Source: Diphasiastrum complanatum (lineage: Eukaryota > Streptophyta > Lycopodiopsida > Lycopodiales > Lycopodiaceae). From it: a stretch of DNA of 64,000 nt. Position numbers and translations under genes: made by a program. Under the pieces are notes generated by a model. It saw only the letters and a list, made by a program, of their open reading frames with translations. It was not told where the DNA came from and searched no databases. This document shows positions 1-11,012 of this stretch, one piece after another; the first letter of the stretch is position 1, and every line of letters starts with the position of its first letter. The stretch is from positions 16,729,775-16,793,774 of the forward strand of contig CM055098.1 of NCBI GenBank assembly GCA_029204225.1, given 5' to 3'.

Positions 1-17
1 ATATTCACGCTACTGCC

Positions 18-1012
18 ATGGCCTCTTCCTCATCATCCTCACGAGAATCAAGCTTGAGTTCATTTCTCAGTGAATTTGGGATTACTAAAAATCTGGACTA
101 CTTCCATAGTCTATTCAGGCCTTATCTACATGTTTTCAAGACTGCACAACCAAATTTTGACGTATTTTATGAACATTATGTCATATTCAGAGATATACTT
201 AGCAAGCATGTTTTCTCCGAAGGTCAACTCCAGTACATGCATTATACTGATCTTTTTCATTTCTTCCCAACTTTTAGACATAGACTGGATAGAATGTTTA
301 CCAGATTGTTTGATCTTTTCAAAAGTAGTTCTATGTGTCCGTATTGCAACAAGAAATGTCGATTGGTTGAATATCAGAGTGGTTTCGTACTTTTTCTTTT
401 AGTTCAAATCCCAGATGATGATGAGTAACATGTTGCTGACCCTCCTTTTGCACCCTCCTCTGTTCAGACAGCCATTAAGGATATCAGTCATTTTCTTATC
501 AACACTCCTGATAAAAAAAGTGACTTCATTGATTTGAATACTGATGTTCTCCGGGATTCTTTCATTGGCCAAAATACATCTGATGATGAATCCAAATCTA
601 TGGAGGATTCGAAATGTCTTTTCAATTTGCCTGTATATTATATTAATGACGATGTATATTTTACTACTGCTGATTTATGTAAATTTTTTGACTATCGTGA
701 GGACGAGGTTCTATGCTTATATCCGGCATAATTTTCGAATTCTCTGACTTTGTAGATTTTGAGACAGATGACCCTGTTTCTGGTATTGATTTTGATGGTG
801 AGGAGGGTCTTATGACCAGGAGAGAATGTCTGAATAAGACTTTATCAAATATAGCTGAGGATGGACGAGGCAGGCCATCCGATGAAGAATTCACGGCATT
901 TCAATCCCAGATGGGCTTCCCTCATCCATCATTAATGCATTTCACTGATAATTCCACTTCAGTACATGGTCATTATATTGATCATCCTGATCTAGTTGCT
1001 GCTGATGAATAA
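18..1012 (+). pseudogene. broken hypothetical coding region, family not recognised
   Basis: The reading frame opens with an ATG and a serine-rich start (MASSSSSSRES) and runs to a TAA at 426-428. The same frame continues after this stop to another at about 731. A second frame, from about 713 to 1012, then carries an acidic stretch (EFSDFVDFETDDP). This looks like one ancestral reading frame with a nonsense mutation and a frameshift, though short introns could also explain the breaks. A CPYCNKKC cysteine cluster lies near residue 108. I recognise no family. The region is Asp/Phe-rich and has no gag, RT or integrase motif. It could be the 5' ORF of a transposon or a decayed host gene. Confidence 0.3.
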
Positions 1013-1648
1013 GGATAATGCACATCTATTAGATGCATATGCTAGCAGATAATTTCTTCATGACAATACTACCATAGAATCTGATACAAGATCTGATGAT
1101 GAATAGTTGACACTTTGTATAATACAATCAATACATTTACATTGGGTATTGCTCCTCTCTTGTTCAACGAATTTCCAGAGCAATTCTAAACATGTCATGA
1201 TGATCTTCTACTCAACAATCATCTAATTTTCTCTTCCTATATAAACTTCATGCTTTTCTAAACTTGTTGTATTGTGTGGACTTTGTTATATGTCGAATCT
1301 GAACTCTACGGTAGAACCACTAAAACAATTGACAAATGTAGTTTCGTTTTTCATTGGTTCCTTCATGTTGTGTATTTCTATGAAATGCTATTCGTGCTTG
1401 CCAGTGTGACTTCCCCATCCCTTGTGATGACCATACACTCAAGCTTCCATATGTATTTGCAAAAAATGTTGTATGATCTCTTAGTATGTGTTGCATATGT
1501 CAAAATCATAATGTTAGTCTTATGTTTAGATCTAAATATATATGAAAATTTGAAAGCATTTTGAAAATTTTATACTAACCATGTAATAAGTGATGTGATC
1601 TTCTTCCCATGCTTTTGATAATGCATTAACAAACTCGACACAAGTCCT
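1013..1648. other. intergenic, no gene recognised
   Basis: AT-rich sequence with a TATA-like CTATATAAAC at about 1239-1248. The short open frame at 1274-1564 has no recognisable motif and biased composition, so it is not called as a gene. Confidence 0.4.
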
Positions 1649-3866
1649 TTAAACAGCTTTCTTATCAATATCAGAATGTTTTTCTTTTCTTAAAATAGCA
1701 ATCATACTATCAAGCTTTTTCCATACATCAACTTTTAGTACTCTGGTTTTGCCGTCTTTCTCGAAGTCCTGAGTGGCAGCAATAATATCTGTCCAAACTG
1801 AGTGTTGAATATTAGAAGCCTTACCAGTATGATTTGATAGAAAACGACGTGCTTTTGCTCCTCCTATGCTTGGCTTAGTTGGCATGTTCCCATTCTTTCC
1901 TGAAAGCTTTTCGTCTTTTTGAATTTTGACATGTCCTTTATGGAGTTCTGCTTTTGATAAAACATCTTCTAATCGAGAGATAGCTTCCTTTGCTAATGAT
2001 GATGGCTTAGTATTCCAAGCAAAAACTATATGAAGATAAATGATCTTTTCTATTAATCTAACTTCTGCATGAAGAGTGCAAACATGCACATTTTTTAAGA
2101 AGATAGACAGTACAAGCTTCCAGTTTGGATCTGCATATTCTCTAGTAATTCCTGTACTCTTAGTTACATCTTTTGCCATTTTCATGCAGTACAAACAAGA
2201 GTGTTTTGATGTAGCACCGTGAGAGACATTATACATACATTTCAATGTTTTCAAATCACTTGCTAAGTGCCATTCAACATTGAAGTCTCCAACTCCTGGA
2301 ACATTGAGAAATCCTCCATCCATATGGTCCTTGATGATCCTAGGATAAGATGTCCTTGAGAATATCCATGATAATACATCATGATCCTCTTTCAGCACCT
2401 GTCCAAAGAATTAATCATACTTAGTTTACAATGTATCAATACTATTCAATGAATGTAATGTAATAATGAGGCTAGTTACCTGAAACGCTGCCAACCACCA
2501 TATATCATTTTCTGAGTGGACACTGAATTTGAAATCTTCTTGGTTCTCTGTTTGGGATAGAGCACCATTCATGAGAGTTATACTAACCCTTTCCATCTTC
2601 TGCCCTTTCACAATTTCTGACTCATCTAACTTAAGTACTATGATTATTTTGCCATTCACCTTTTCATAGGTTATATCATAGAATGTGATGATGTATCTCA
2701 ACAAGTAATTTAGATCAACAAATAAATTGTTTGATGAATTATAGAATATCGATCTTCCATCAGTTTCATACACCTCCTCAATATGAAATGGAGTTCCAGT
2801 GATCTTACACATACCTATGTTTAATGTATCCCTCTCTTTCTTCAAGTGGTATGTCCTAGGGATTGGGACTTTTCTAATTTGAACTTGCTTAAAAGCTTCT
2901 CTAATTAGTTTAAATATTGTTGCATATGCTTCCCTACTAATACCTGCAAAATCACAAGCACCTTGAACTATAGTCTTATCTAAAATATTTTGAATGTCCA
3001 CCATTAAAGATTCTGCTATTTTACACTTTACGTTTGAAATCCTATTGTTCATCATGATACGCTCAGTGGATTTGCAAGTCAATATTGTGCCCAATGACAT
3101 TCCTAGTGAAGCATTGTCTTTAATATTCCGAGGAGCTACTAATGCAGATCTGCAAAAAAAACAGATAGTTAACAGAATATCACCATAGCTGAAATTAAAT
3201 CTAAATGTCATTGAAAAACTTACAAAATTTAGAATATGCTTACTTGAATGCACGGGTCCTTCTATTTCGATAACCTCCTTTTGAAAGCGTTTGAATATCC
3301 TTGCAACTTTGTCGCTTTCGCTTCTTACTTTCAGCCTTCTTCTTTACCAAATCCACAGCCTTCAGTAATTGTAAGTTTTCAATACGAATAGACTGTAAGA
3401 CTGATTGCATTTGCTCTAGTTCTGATTTGATATTGATTGCTATCTTCTGTAATGATTCATTATTTTTTTTAAGTTGTTCATTTTTTTCTAACGTCTTTTG
3501 GAGATGACAATCTCTATTCTGACAATAAGAGGATATCCGAATTAACTCACCTTCTAAAAAGTGAACTTTATTCATATAAAGTTGTTTTCCATGGTTTTGC
3601 AATCTTTCACAATATCCTAGTATTCCACTATGCCCATTGCATATCCATGTAACTAAATGAGTTATTGAAGAGAATGTGGGATGTGTCAAAGTGCTTGGAT
3701 CTTGTGGATATAATGTTCCATCTGTCCACAAATCCACGTTTTTCTTTCCTTCTGCCCTGTAACGAGAACGATCTTCAGCAGATATTTGAACTCCTTTGCC
3801 TCCTCTTCTCTGCAAAGGTGCCAAATCAACAGGGATATCCACATGTAGATGATATAATGTCATCAT
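1649..3866 (-). CDS. three-exon gene, putative RNase-H/DDE transposase-like protein
   Basis: Three open segments join through two clean GT-AG introns: exon 1 at 3866-3244, exon 2 at 3149-2480, exon 3 at 2398-1649. The first intron is phase 2 and the second phase 0. The result is an uninterrupted frame of 680 codons plus stop. Residues about 98-190 form a long Lys/Glu/Leu-rich coiled coil ending in a basic run (KKKAESKKRKR) that could be a nuclear localisation signal. A hydrophobic strand with an acidic residue follows (IIIVLKLDES, Asp about 383). Next comes SDLKTLKC (Asp about 479), then CLYC (about 499-502) and TLHAEVRLIE (about 541-548). The order acidic strand, DxK, CxxC, LHxE resembles eukaryotic transposase-type RNase-H folds. 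That is inference from pattern and the exact family is unassigned. The start is the first ATG after an in-frame TAG, so an upstream exon is possible. No terminal inverted repeats or target duplications were identified, so it may be an active element, a remnant or a domesticated gene. Confidence 0.6.
2399..2479 (-). other. intron 2 of the transposase-like gene
   Basis: On the minus strand the donor reads TTTCAG|GTAACT and the acceptor TTTGGACAG|GTGCTG. Length is 81 bp, phase 0. Removing it joins two open frames without a stop. Confidence 0.65.
3150..3243 (-). other. intron 1 of the transposase-like gene
   Basis: On the minus strand the donor reads TTCAA|GTAAGC and the acceptor TTTTGCAG|ATCTGC after a T-rich tract. 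Length is 94 bp, phase 2. Removing it keeps the frame open. Confidence 0.65.
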
Positions 3867-4355
3867 TAAAAAAATAATAGAGTAATCAGTTGCATCAAAG
3901 TACTATGACCAGATTCTATGAAGCAAAACAAAATACTCATATTTGATTATATTATATACTATGTACGATCAATCCAATCTCCATGCTTGTATGCTTGATT
4001 CAAATTTGGAAATGCCGCTCATTTTTTCATTCCAATAGGTAGTTGGCGCTCATATTTCCATTCTCGTGGAAGGAATGCATATGTAAACATTTTGCAATTT
4101 TTCCTGATTCGAATTTGGGGATGGCAGTCATATTCTAGATCCAGTGAAAATATTGCCCTTTTCGTAACCAATGGAGGGAATATTTTTTAATTTAGTCAAG
4201 CTATACTGCGAACTGTTAACAGTTCTTAACTGTGACTATAGAAACTGTGGTTAGATCATTGGGAGTTGGGGAGGCCTTGGGAGTGGTGTGGGCAAGCAAA
4301 TAAACAATATTGTTTTATTTATTTTGATATTTTTGTATATCCTACATGGCATTCC
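3867..4355. other. upstream region of the minus-strand gene, no gene recognised
   Basis: AT-rich sequence. Two imperfect copies of a GATTC(A/G)AATTTGG(A/G)GATGGCAG-like stretch lie near 3998 and 4110. A possible acceptor on the minus strand (TTTGCTTCATAG) lies near 3918, which leaves room for an unseen upstream exon. Confidence 0.3.
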
Positions 4356-4718
4356 TTAAAGGGTCTTTTTCATATTGAGAGCTCCTCTAATGGTAAGAAA
4401 GGGTCTTCCATAAACTTCCGTGGTTTGAACCGTGTGATAAGGGACTCGTTTAACAACCTCCCAATCTGTACGCTCAGTTTCATCTTGGTTATAGTACCAA
4501 TCTTGTGTTGCGCTTGTTAAGGCCATAGGAAACATCTTAAGTTTATCTTGAGGATAGATCTCACCATAGACCTCACAGGATTCAGCATAAATTTGAAGAA
4601 ATCTAACTGGATCTATTAATCCATTATATTTGGGTAGATCCAATCGGAGTGCACTTCTAACAATAATTGGATTGACCTCCTGTGGAGCACCTCTAGGAGC
4701 AGCTCCAAGGGCAGCCAT
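4356..4718 (-). pseudogene. gag: Ty3/gypsy gag, N-terminal fragment
   Basis: A 120-residue frame starts at 4718 with MAALGAAPRG. The capsid motif PKYNGLIDPVRFLQIYAESC is followed by KLKMFPMALTSATQDWYYNQ, the hallmark of plant retrotransposon gag capsid domains. After about residue 92 the sequence departs from gag, so the C-terminal capsid and zinc knuckle are missing. The same N-terminal pattern recurs at 23.8 kb, and the downstream half at 42.6 kb. The sequence upstream on this strand (4730-4960) resembles that upstream of the 23.8-kb copy, which supports membership of one family. Confidence 0.75.
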
Positions 4719-4959
4719 CTTACAAATTTAGATCAAATTGATAATGTGATTGGATATAGATTTTTTCAAAAACTATCTCAGATTAGATCTGCTAGCTCTA
4801 TTTTACTTTTCAAGAATCTGATTTTATATGATGAAAAACTACCCAAAATTCGATCAATCGATACTTCTCAAAAAATGATAAATCTCTCAGAGTCCAATTC
4901 AGAATATATCAAATTTGATCCGAATTTTGACAGAGACTTGATCTGAAAAATCAGTTCTT

Positions 4960-5480
4960 CTTCAAGTTTCACACCAATGTGCACAAGAAGCTCACTCAAG
5001 ACATCATCAGTGATACCACCAACTCCACCAACCAAACAGTGGATGGCCAAGATCTTGTAGTCCGATTTACGACTACCACAAAGTCTTACACACAAAACTT
5101 TCTTTCTCATATCATATAAGGACTCAACATGATCCATATTTCCATTATGTGTCCACAAGTTCCTCAAGTTGCACACCAATGTGCACAAGAAGCTCACTCA
5201 AGACATCATCAATGATACCACCAGCTCCACCAACCAAACACTAGAATCTCAATCAAATCGCCCCTGAACGTTAATCAATATTCAATCACACAATAGTCAT
5301 TTTGTCAGAATTTTTGTCAATTTTTGCTCATAGATAAAAGAGTAATTGGGAAGAGCAACAGCGGATGGCCAGGATCTCGAAGTCCAATTTACAACTACCA
5401 CAAAGTCTTGCACACAAAATTTTCTTCCTCGTATCACATAAGCACTCAACATGCTCAATATTTGCATAATGTGTCACTCA
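4960..5480. repeat. imperfect direct repeat, second copy split by about 120 bp
   Basis: A unit beginning TTTCACACCAATGTGCACAAG at about 4966 runs to about 5160. It restarts immediately at about 5162. The second copy breaks near 5242 (after CCAACCAAACA), and homology resumes at about 5361 (GCGGATGGCCAGGATCTCG) to about 5480. The intervening 120 bp is unlike the first copy. No coding content was recognised. Confidence 0.6.
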
Positions 5481-6120
5481 GCGATATTCAATGGCATCTA
5501 AATTATACGTCGTCATGCGATGTTCCATATTGTCGTTGTTCAAAACTTATCCCTCGTGTTTTACAGTCTGCAATATTATTACAGCCTCGCCCATGATGAT
5601 TGAGTCATAAAGACATTTAAATGTCGCTGAAACATTGCTCTCATTGTCCGTCATTTGGCGACATTCAATATTCATTGCCAACCATCGCTGTTCAAAAATC
5701 ATCCCTCGGGTTTTACAGTCTGCAATATTATTACAATGGCGACGATTAAGAAAAGGAGATGTTTAGGTGTCACTCAATCGTAGCGCTCACTTTGGGTGTC
5801 GCGTAGCGACGATTAGTAAAACGTTGCTTTTCAGAATTTGGTTTCGGGGTCGAATGTCGAGCAATGATGTTCAATATAAATTGTTGCTGTAAGTCAGAAA
5901 AGCGTCGTTTAATGTCACTAAAAAAAGTATCGCAAAGCGTCGAATATGTTATGTTGCACGACGACAACGATTAAGATATTGCAAAGCGATGTTCGTTTGT
6001 GACAATTAAAAAATTATATATATGTCGCTATTAAAATCAAAGAGTGACGTTTAATTTTTACTAAATAAATGTCGCAAACCTTCGTCGCTATAAACATTTT
6101 TTATAGTAGCGCTCATAATA
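5480..6120. repeat. GCGACG-motif-rich segment, candidate DNA-transposon end
   Basis: The motif GCGACG or its complement CGTCGC recurs many times in degenerate form with ATTAA tails, for example near 5742, 5808 and 5900. A 50-bp block ending TTTTACAGTCTGCAATATTATTACA occurs twice, at about 5530-5583 and 5685-5735. The right edge has an inverted pair (TCGCTATAAA near 6085 and TTTATAGTAGCG near 6100). Dense subterminal repeats of this kind are known from CACTA-type elements, but no CACTA terminus was found. Confidence 0.35.
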
Positions 6121-7050
6121 TCGCTCTTTAGATACCTCAAAATAAGCCTTATTCGCATACATTTACTTTGAAAAATTTGTGGTAAGACATACCACGAGTG
6201 CCATGTATATTCCAAGGTGTTCATTCCAATGCTGCAACGTTATGAATGGAACTAGATTAACATGGGATTTATGAGAGTAGAGGAGATAAATCCAACAGCT
6301 AGGTTGGTGGCCTCCTTAAGGTTTTATCATTCATGGATTGCCCTTTAGGAAGTCTGTTGTGTTTTTGGTATTTAAGAGTGATATGGTCTTTTTGCATGTG
6401 CTTATTTGGAGGCATCCTTAGGTGTTTCATGACTATATTTCCTTAGCCCATGGTCAAGGCCCATTTAGTCTTTCAGCTATGTCCTGTCCTTTTCCTTACC
6501 AATGGTCCTTTTTTCCTTTGCACCTTATGGGCCCTTATCTTAGTCATTGTCAAATTTTTGTCTTTAGTCTAGAATGTGTGGTAATTGAGCCCTCTCCCCC
6601 CACTGAGTAGCAATGCTGAAAAACAAAGTGCTTCGGTTTTTATATTAGTATCAAATTGTGGTACATCATAGATAATGGCGTAATAGCCAAAAATTCTCAT
6701 AACTATCCAATGGGTTGTTTTCAAGGTCTGTCAAAAATCATTTTTTAGGGGCCAATTCTAAGGCCATGGCTTCTCCTCTAGCCACATTATGGGTGGGTGG
6801 GGACCCCTAACTATTGGCAATTTTTTTCCATTTTACATCAAAATTGTGCTGCTTTTACATGCCGATTTCTATATAATATGAAAATTAGTGCAAAAAATCA
6901 AGCCGATTTGTGATGTCAAAAATTTGGCTAACATTAACATTCAATTAATCAAATGTAGGCCTAGTTTCTCGTAAAGATAACTTCATGACAAAATTTTAAT
7001 AAGCTAGTAGTAAGGTATTATGCATAATGGATACTGATATTGAATTTGTA
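6121..7050. other. no gene recognised
   Basis: AT-rich sequence without a long open frame, recognisable protein motif or strong repeat. It may be decayed transposon DNA left of the copia gag remnant. Confidence 0.35.
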
Positions 7051-7450
7051 ATACTTTCTCCAGCCGCTATAAGTTGTCCTTGAAGATCTTCTACCCACGT
7101 AAAATAATCCATCACTAATACTCTTTTATCCATTTTTTAAGTATGTAGCTTATTTGTTAGGAACAAAATCCTAGATTGGTTAACATTCTTGTATAGATTC
7201 TTGAGAATATCCCAAGCTTTATTGGCTCTAGCAGCATCTCTGATATGCAAAATAATCATATCTTTAATTGACAAGTTAATAATATTTCATTGTTTCATAT
7301 ACTCTCAGAATTCTCTATCACTTGAGAGACGAACTTCGGCACCTACTACAATATTCCAATATTTTCGGTCCATGAGAATATTTTGCATCTTAACTTTTCA
7401 TATGCTAAAATTTGTGTCATCAAGGTTACGCCTCACATAAAATTGCATTA
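7050..7450 (-). pseudogene. gag: Ty1/copia gag (UBN2-type) remnant
   Basis: Minus-strand translation gives IRDAARANKAWDILKNLY followed by QSRILFLTNKLHT, then MDYFTWVEDLQGQL. This is the gag polyprotein pattern of copia elements (UBN2 family). Several in-frame stops interrupt it. It lies about 1 kb inside a matching minus-strand primer-binding site and LTR edge at 8481-8493, as expected for a copia 5' end. Protease and polymerase are absent. Confidence 0.65.
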
Positions 7451-8480
7451 TTTAAACTTGCCATTATATGACACTCAAGAGTCAATATAAATTTTTGTCC
7501 ATTTCAAAAAGAGTTTTGTTGGTTTAAAAAATCATTTCTAATTTCACAAGATTTGACATGACATTTTTCAATATATGGCGGTTCTTCAAAAAATCTTTGA
7601 CATTCCCAGTATTTCGATGGTTCTTTTTTTAGAAAACACTTGCATGTAATTTCACATAGAATCAAAGGAACCTATTAACTTCAGATAATCTTGATTCCCA
7701 CGATGTTTCTTGTCTTGGTCTAGTACTCTTATTTAAATTTTCAGATTTCAAAAAAGAAGTTTCAAGGACCTATCAGGTTGTTGTTTTAGTATTGAATCTT
7801 GAACAATATGCTTCTCCTTCCAACGATATGTCTCCAACGACCATTACCAACTATCCTTTTTGCTTTAAAAATCTGTTTCCCAACACCTTGTCTACAATGA
7901 TTTGTAGCGAATTTGCAATTCTAGTCTAGCATTCTTAACTACGGACCCAATCCTCAACAAAATTTGCAATTCACATGAGTTCTTCTACAAGTTGACCTTC
8001 TTGCAACAATCTATCAAATCGTGAGATATGTTATTAATAACTTTCTAGCAGTAAATCTTTAGCAACGATTTGATTCATAAAACAATTGTAATTTCTAGTA
8101 ATAAACTAAATTTCCAATAGTAAGTACCCTCTTGACTTTCAACAATCAGCAATATGAAAATCTACTGAAAGATTTCTAGTGATCTGATGTGTCCTACAAA
8201 TCTATGCATATGTGTTTTAGATCTAATCTATTCACATCCAGTGATTTGAATCCAATATTCTACGGTGACCTTACAAATAAAAAACAAGCCTCCAGTGACC
8301 TATCTTCAATGAACTCCAATCACAAATAGCAGCGCTCCAACGATTTGCTATCTTGTAGATTTGTAGTAATCCGATACTATAATTTGCCATGCAAACTTTT
8401 ACCAATCCAATTGCTTGAAAAATTCTTCCACTTGTAGTGATCCAACTCCCATGTTCAACACTCCAATCAAAAGCACCTAC
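7451..8480 (-). other. probable copia 5' untranslated leader, decayed
   Basis: This stretch lies between the gag remnant and the primer-binding site. It is AT-rich with many short CAATGATTTG- and CCAACGATTTG-type repeats and shows no open frame. Confidence 0.4.
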
Positions 8481-8492
8481 GCTCTTATACCT
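8481..8492 (-). promoter_or_regulatory. degenerate primer-binding site
   Basis: The minus strand reads AGGTATAAGAGC directly after the LTR end ...CTAACA. This is close to TGGTATCAGAGC, the initiator-Met tRNA binding site used by plant LTR elements. Confidence 0.5.
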
Positions 8493-8870
8493 TGTTAGAA
8501 TTATAAGAGTGATTCAAGATAGGAGTAGACTAATCTTACTAACATACTCACACAAACATATCTCAGTTAATCATAAGTTAAAAGAACTCACCACAATGGA
8601 ATGAGGGAGTTGGGTCACCTCATATTCCTGGTAGCCTTAGCAAAAGTACTAAAAAGCATAAAGCTAAAGCTTGATCTAAACATAATTCCTATTGTTGGAA
8701 TTTTCTCAAGTTTATTACTAAGTCAAAAACATGAATTTGACTTGTAGTGGCCTACTACGTGCAACAATTAACTACAATTAACGTAAATAAGATAGGCCCC
8801 TAATATAGGTCATAGGCATGGCCCATTAACAATAGGGGTCAAATTAACATTATTTTCTACCACCTCTAAT
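8493..8870 (-). repeat. copia 5' LTR, outer edge not determined
   Basis: The inner edge starts TGTTAGAATTATAAG at 8493, beside the primer-binding site. The outer edge could not be placed because no partner LTR is present, so the end given is approximate. Confidence 0.35.
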
Positions 8871-9660
8871 GATCAAGTTTGTGATGTGCATGATGCAATG
8901 TTGGCCAAATGATGATGAAATATTTCTTCATAATGAGATATCCGACTAGTTATGACTCCTCTTTTCATCGGAGTGTAAATCATGTGTAAGATGGAGATGG
9001 GCATAGATAGATGCAACCTTGGCTACCATGTTAGTCATAATATGCATCCACCATTCTAGGGCCTAAAAATGTTGGTGGATGCTTTAGAGGTGTTGGTGAA
9101 TGCTCTTTAGCTTTAATTCCACCAATGTTGAATGGCAAATGACTCGTAATTGCCATGGCATGAGTAGTTACCTATAGGTTCATTGGGTGCTTGGCACCAT
9201 ATTGGTGAAATGACACCTATGTTATAGTGATAAAGCACTATTGTCACATCCATAACGCATGTTGACATCACCTTCATGGACATTAATAAACAATGGTAGT
9301 GTTAGGATAGTTACAGGTTGACATGTATTTCACAGACTATTCACATAAAGTAAAACACTGCATGTATTTCACAACCTATCCACATAAAGTATCATGGCAA
9401 TGGCTATCCCCTTCCAGCACAACAAGTAGCGAAGTAGGCGAAGACCCATGCATATTTTAAAACATTTTCATCCACTAAAGCTATTGCATGACGTCAACTT
9501 TCTTCTGTCTTTCAAATCAACTGCGGTTTAACAAGAGAATCAGCTCTTTCCAAAAGTAAAATTCGTAACACAATAACGTGGCACTCAGCAAACGCTTAAG
9601 GAATTAGAACTAAAGTTCAATCAGTTCGTGTGCTGAGATCCAAAGTTGGAAAACAAGCAT
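8871..9660. other. no gene recognised; one short tandem duplication
   Basis: AT-rich intergenic sequence. A unit of about 33 bp (CATGTATTTCACA, then CACATAAAGTA) occurs twice in tandem at about 9328-9352 and 9361-9389. No coding motif was seen. Confidence 0.4.
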
Positions 9661-10312
9661 GGCAGATCCAAGATCATTCCAGTTCTTCACAATGAGTCCG
9701 ATTCTTCTTCTATCATGCTTGCACTATTTTGCAAGTTGCAATTTGTAAAGGGAAGAAAAGGGAGATGGCTGGTCAAAGCTCCTACCTCCAGGCTCCACCA
9801 TCAAATGCGCTGACAGGAATCACGTCATCCACAGCAGCATCGCTCCGTGTCCACAACGTGATTGACTAATTGAGTGTGATTATCAAGAAGAAGAAGGAGT
9901 TAGGAAGCAGCGAAGCAGGATACGGCAAGTGTGTGCAGAGTTGTTTGCGACTCACGGGAATGAGTGGGGCAGGTGCCAGGATCAGGTTCAGCATCAGGGA
10001 TGACCACAATTGCACACTGGCATGCATAGCGAAAGGAAAGGGAAAGGAAAGAAAAGAAAAAGGGAAAGCAGCAGCAGGCAGGCTGAGGCAGCGGCCCGTG
10101 GTGTGTCTGATGAGACCTGAGAGGAAATGGTGCGGATGCCGAGGTACGTGGGGTACTGTACCCGCCTGCATTGCATGCATGGAGTGTGATGGAGAATTGC
10201 TGACGAGTGGAGGGAGGATTGGCCGGGCCTACACCCACATTTTACAGTGGCGGTGGGCAGTTTTTCTGATTGAAAGAGAAACGCCAACCGTCCGCTTTTG
10301 TGTGTGTGCGTG

Positions 10313-10337
10313 AAAGAGAGAGAGAGAGAGAGAGAGA
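10313..10337. repeat. (GA)n microsatellite
   Basis: An uninterrupted run of alternating G and A. Confidence 0.9.
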
Positions 10338-10420
10338 CTCTGACTGTGTGAGTCGGTCTGACAGCCACATGTGGGAGCTGGCAGCGATGATTCAGGCTCC
10401 AAGAATATACATAAGGCTTA

Positions 10421-10443
10421 CAGCAGCAGCAGCAGCAGCAGCA
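10421..10443. repeat. (CAG)n microsatellite
   Basis: Seven or more CAG units, followed by GGAGGAGG. Confidence 0.9.
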
Positions 10444-10526
10444 GGAGGAGGTGTTGCGTGGGTGGAGTTTAATCCCAGGTTGGTCTTACAGCCATTCAAG
10501 TGCAGGCCTCAAAAGCCAGGCCTTCA

Positions 10527-11012
10527 TGTTAGAAGCCACTTTGGCATCAAAAATGCATAATACTATGTTATAAGCAGCTTTGGGCACCACAATGTATTAT
10601 GGAAGATCCTTACCCAAAAAAATTCGGAAATCCTTACCGGGCAGAATGGCCTGTGCCCGGCTCATTCCATTGCGTAATGAAATCTTTGACTTTTCCACAT
10701 GCCATTTACAAAGCATAATCAGCAGTGTGGGTTTTTTTGGTCCAATGAGAAATTGCCACGTGGCAGTCTGACGCACAGTCTAACACAGACTGACGCGCGT
10801 TTGGATTCTGCTTCAGAATTTTGAAATTCTTTTAAAGAAACCCAAAAATTGGGCGTAATCAGCACAAAGAATCCATTACGCATATGTTAGAAGCCACTTT
10901 GGGCATGAAAATGCATGATACTATGTTTTCAGCCACTTTGGGCATCACAATGCATATGTTAGACGGCACTTTGGGCACCACAATGCATAATACTATGTTG
11001 AAGCCACGTTGG
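10527..11012. repeat. minisatellite of about 32-43-bp units, interrupted by a MITE-like insert
   Basis: Units follow the pattern GCCACTTTGGGCATCACAATGCATAATACTATGTT. They lie at about 10527-10567, 10568-10602, 10884-10925, 10926-10958 and 10959-10996, with a partial unit to 11012. Between 10603 and 10883 the array is broken by unrelated sequence containing an inverted-repeat element. Confidence 0.7.
10671..10882. mobile_element. MITE-like element with 18-bp terminal inverted repeats
   Basis: The left end reads TGCGTAATGAAATCTTTG. The right end, reverse-complemented, reads TGCGTAATGGATTCTTTG, matching at 16 of 18 positions. Length is 212 bp and no coding sequence is present. It lies inside the interruption of a minisatellite array. 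The target duplication is unclear (perhaps only AT/TA), so the superfamily is not assigned. Confidence 0.5.

Larger units (their letters stand above)
9661..10526. other. GC-richer, single-copy-looking region with microsatellites
   Basis: This region is richer in G and C than its neighbours. It carries an (GA)n tract at about 10313-10337 and a (CAG)n tract at about 10421-10443. Open frames overlap on both strands with no recognisable domain. It could be a 5' untranslated or promoter region of an unseen gene, or an untranslated transcript. Confidence 0.3.

Noticed and set aside
1649-3866. RAG1/Transib membership of the three-exon gene
   Set aside because: The LHxE-like and CxxC features are suggestive, but the second acidic region (SDLK) does not match the RAG1/Transib context; only a general transposase-like call is supported.
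9866-10560. Several overlapping open frames of 96-147 codons on both strands
   Set aside because: They overlap in conflicting frames, are inflated by GA and CAG microsatellites and higher GC, and show no motif; a regulatory or untranslated region is as likely.
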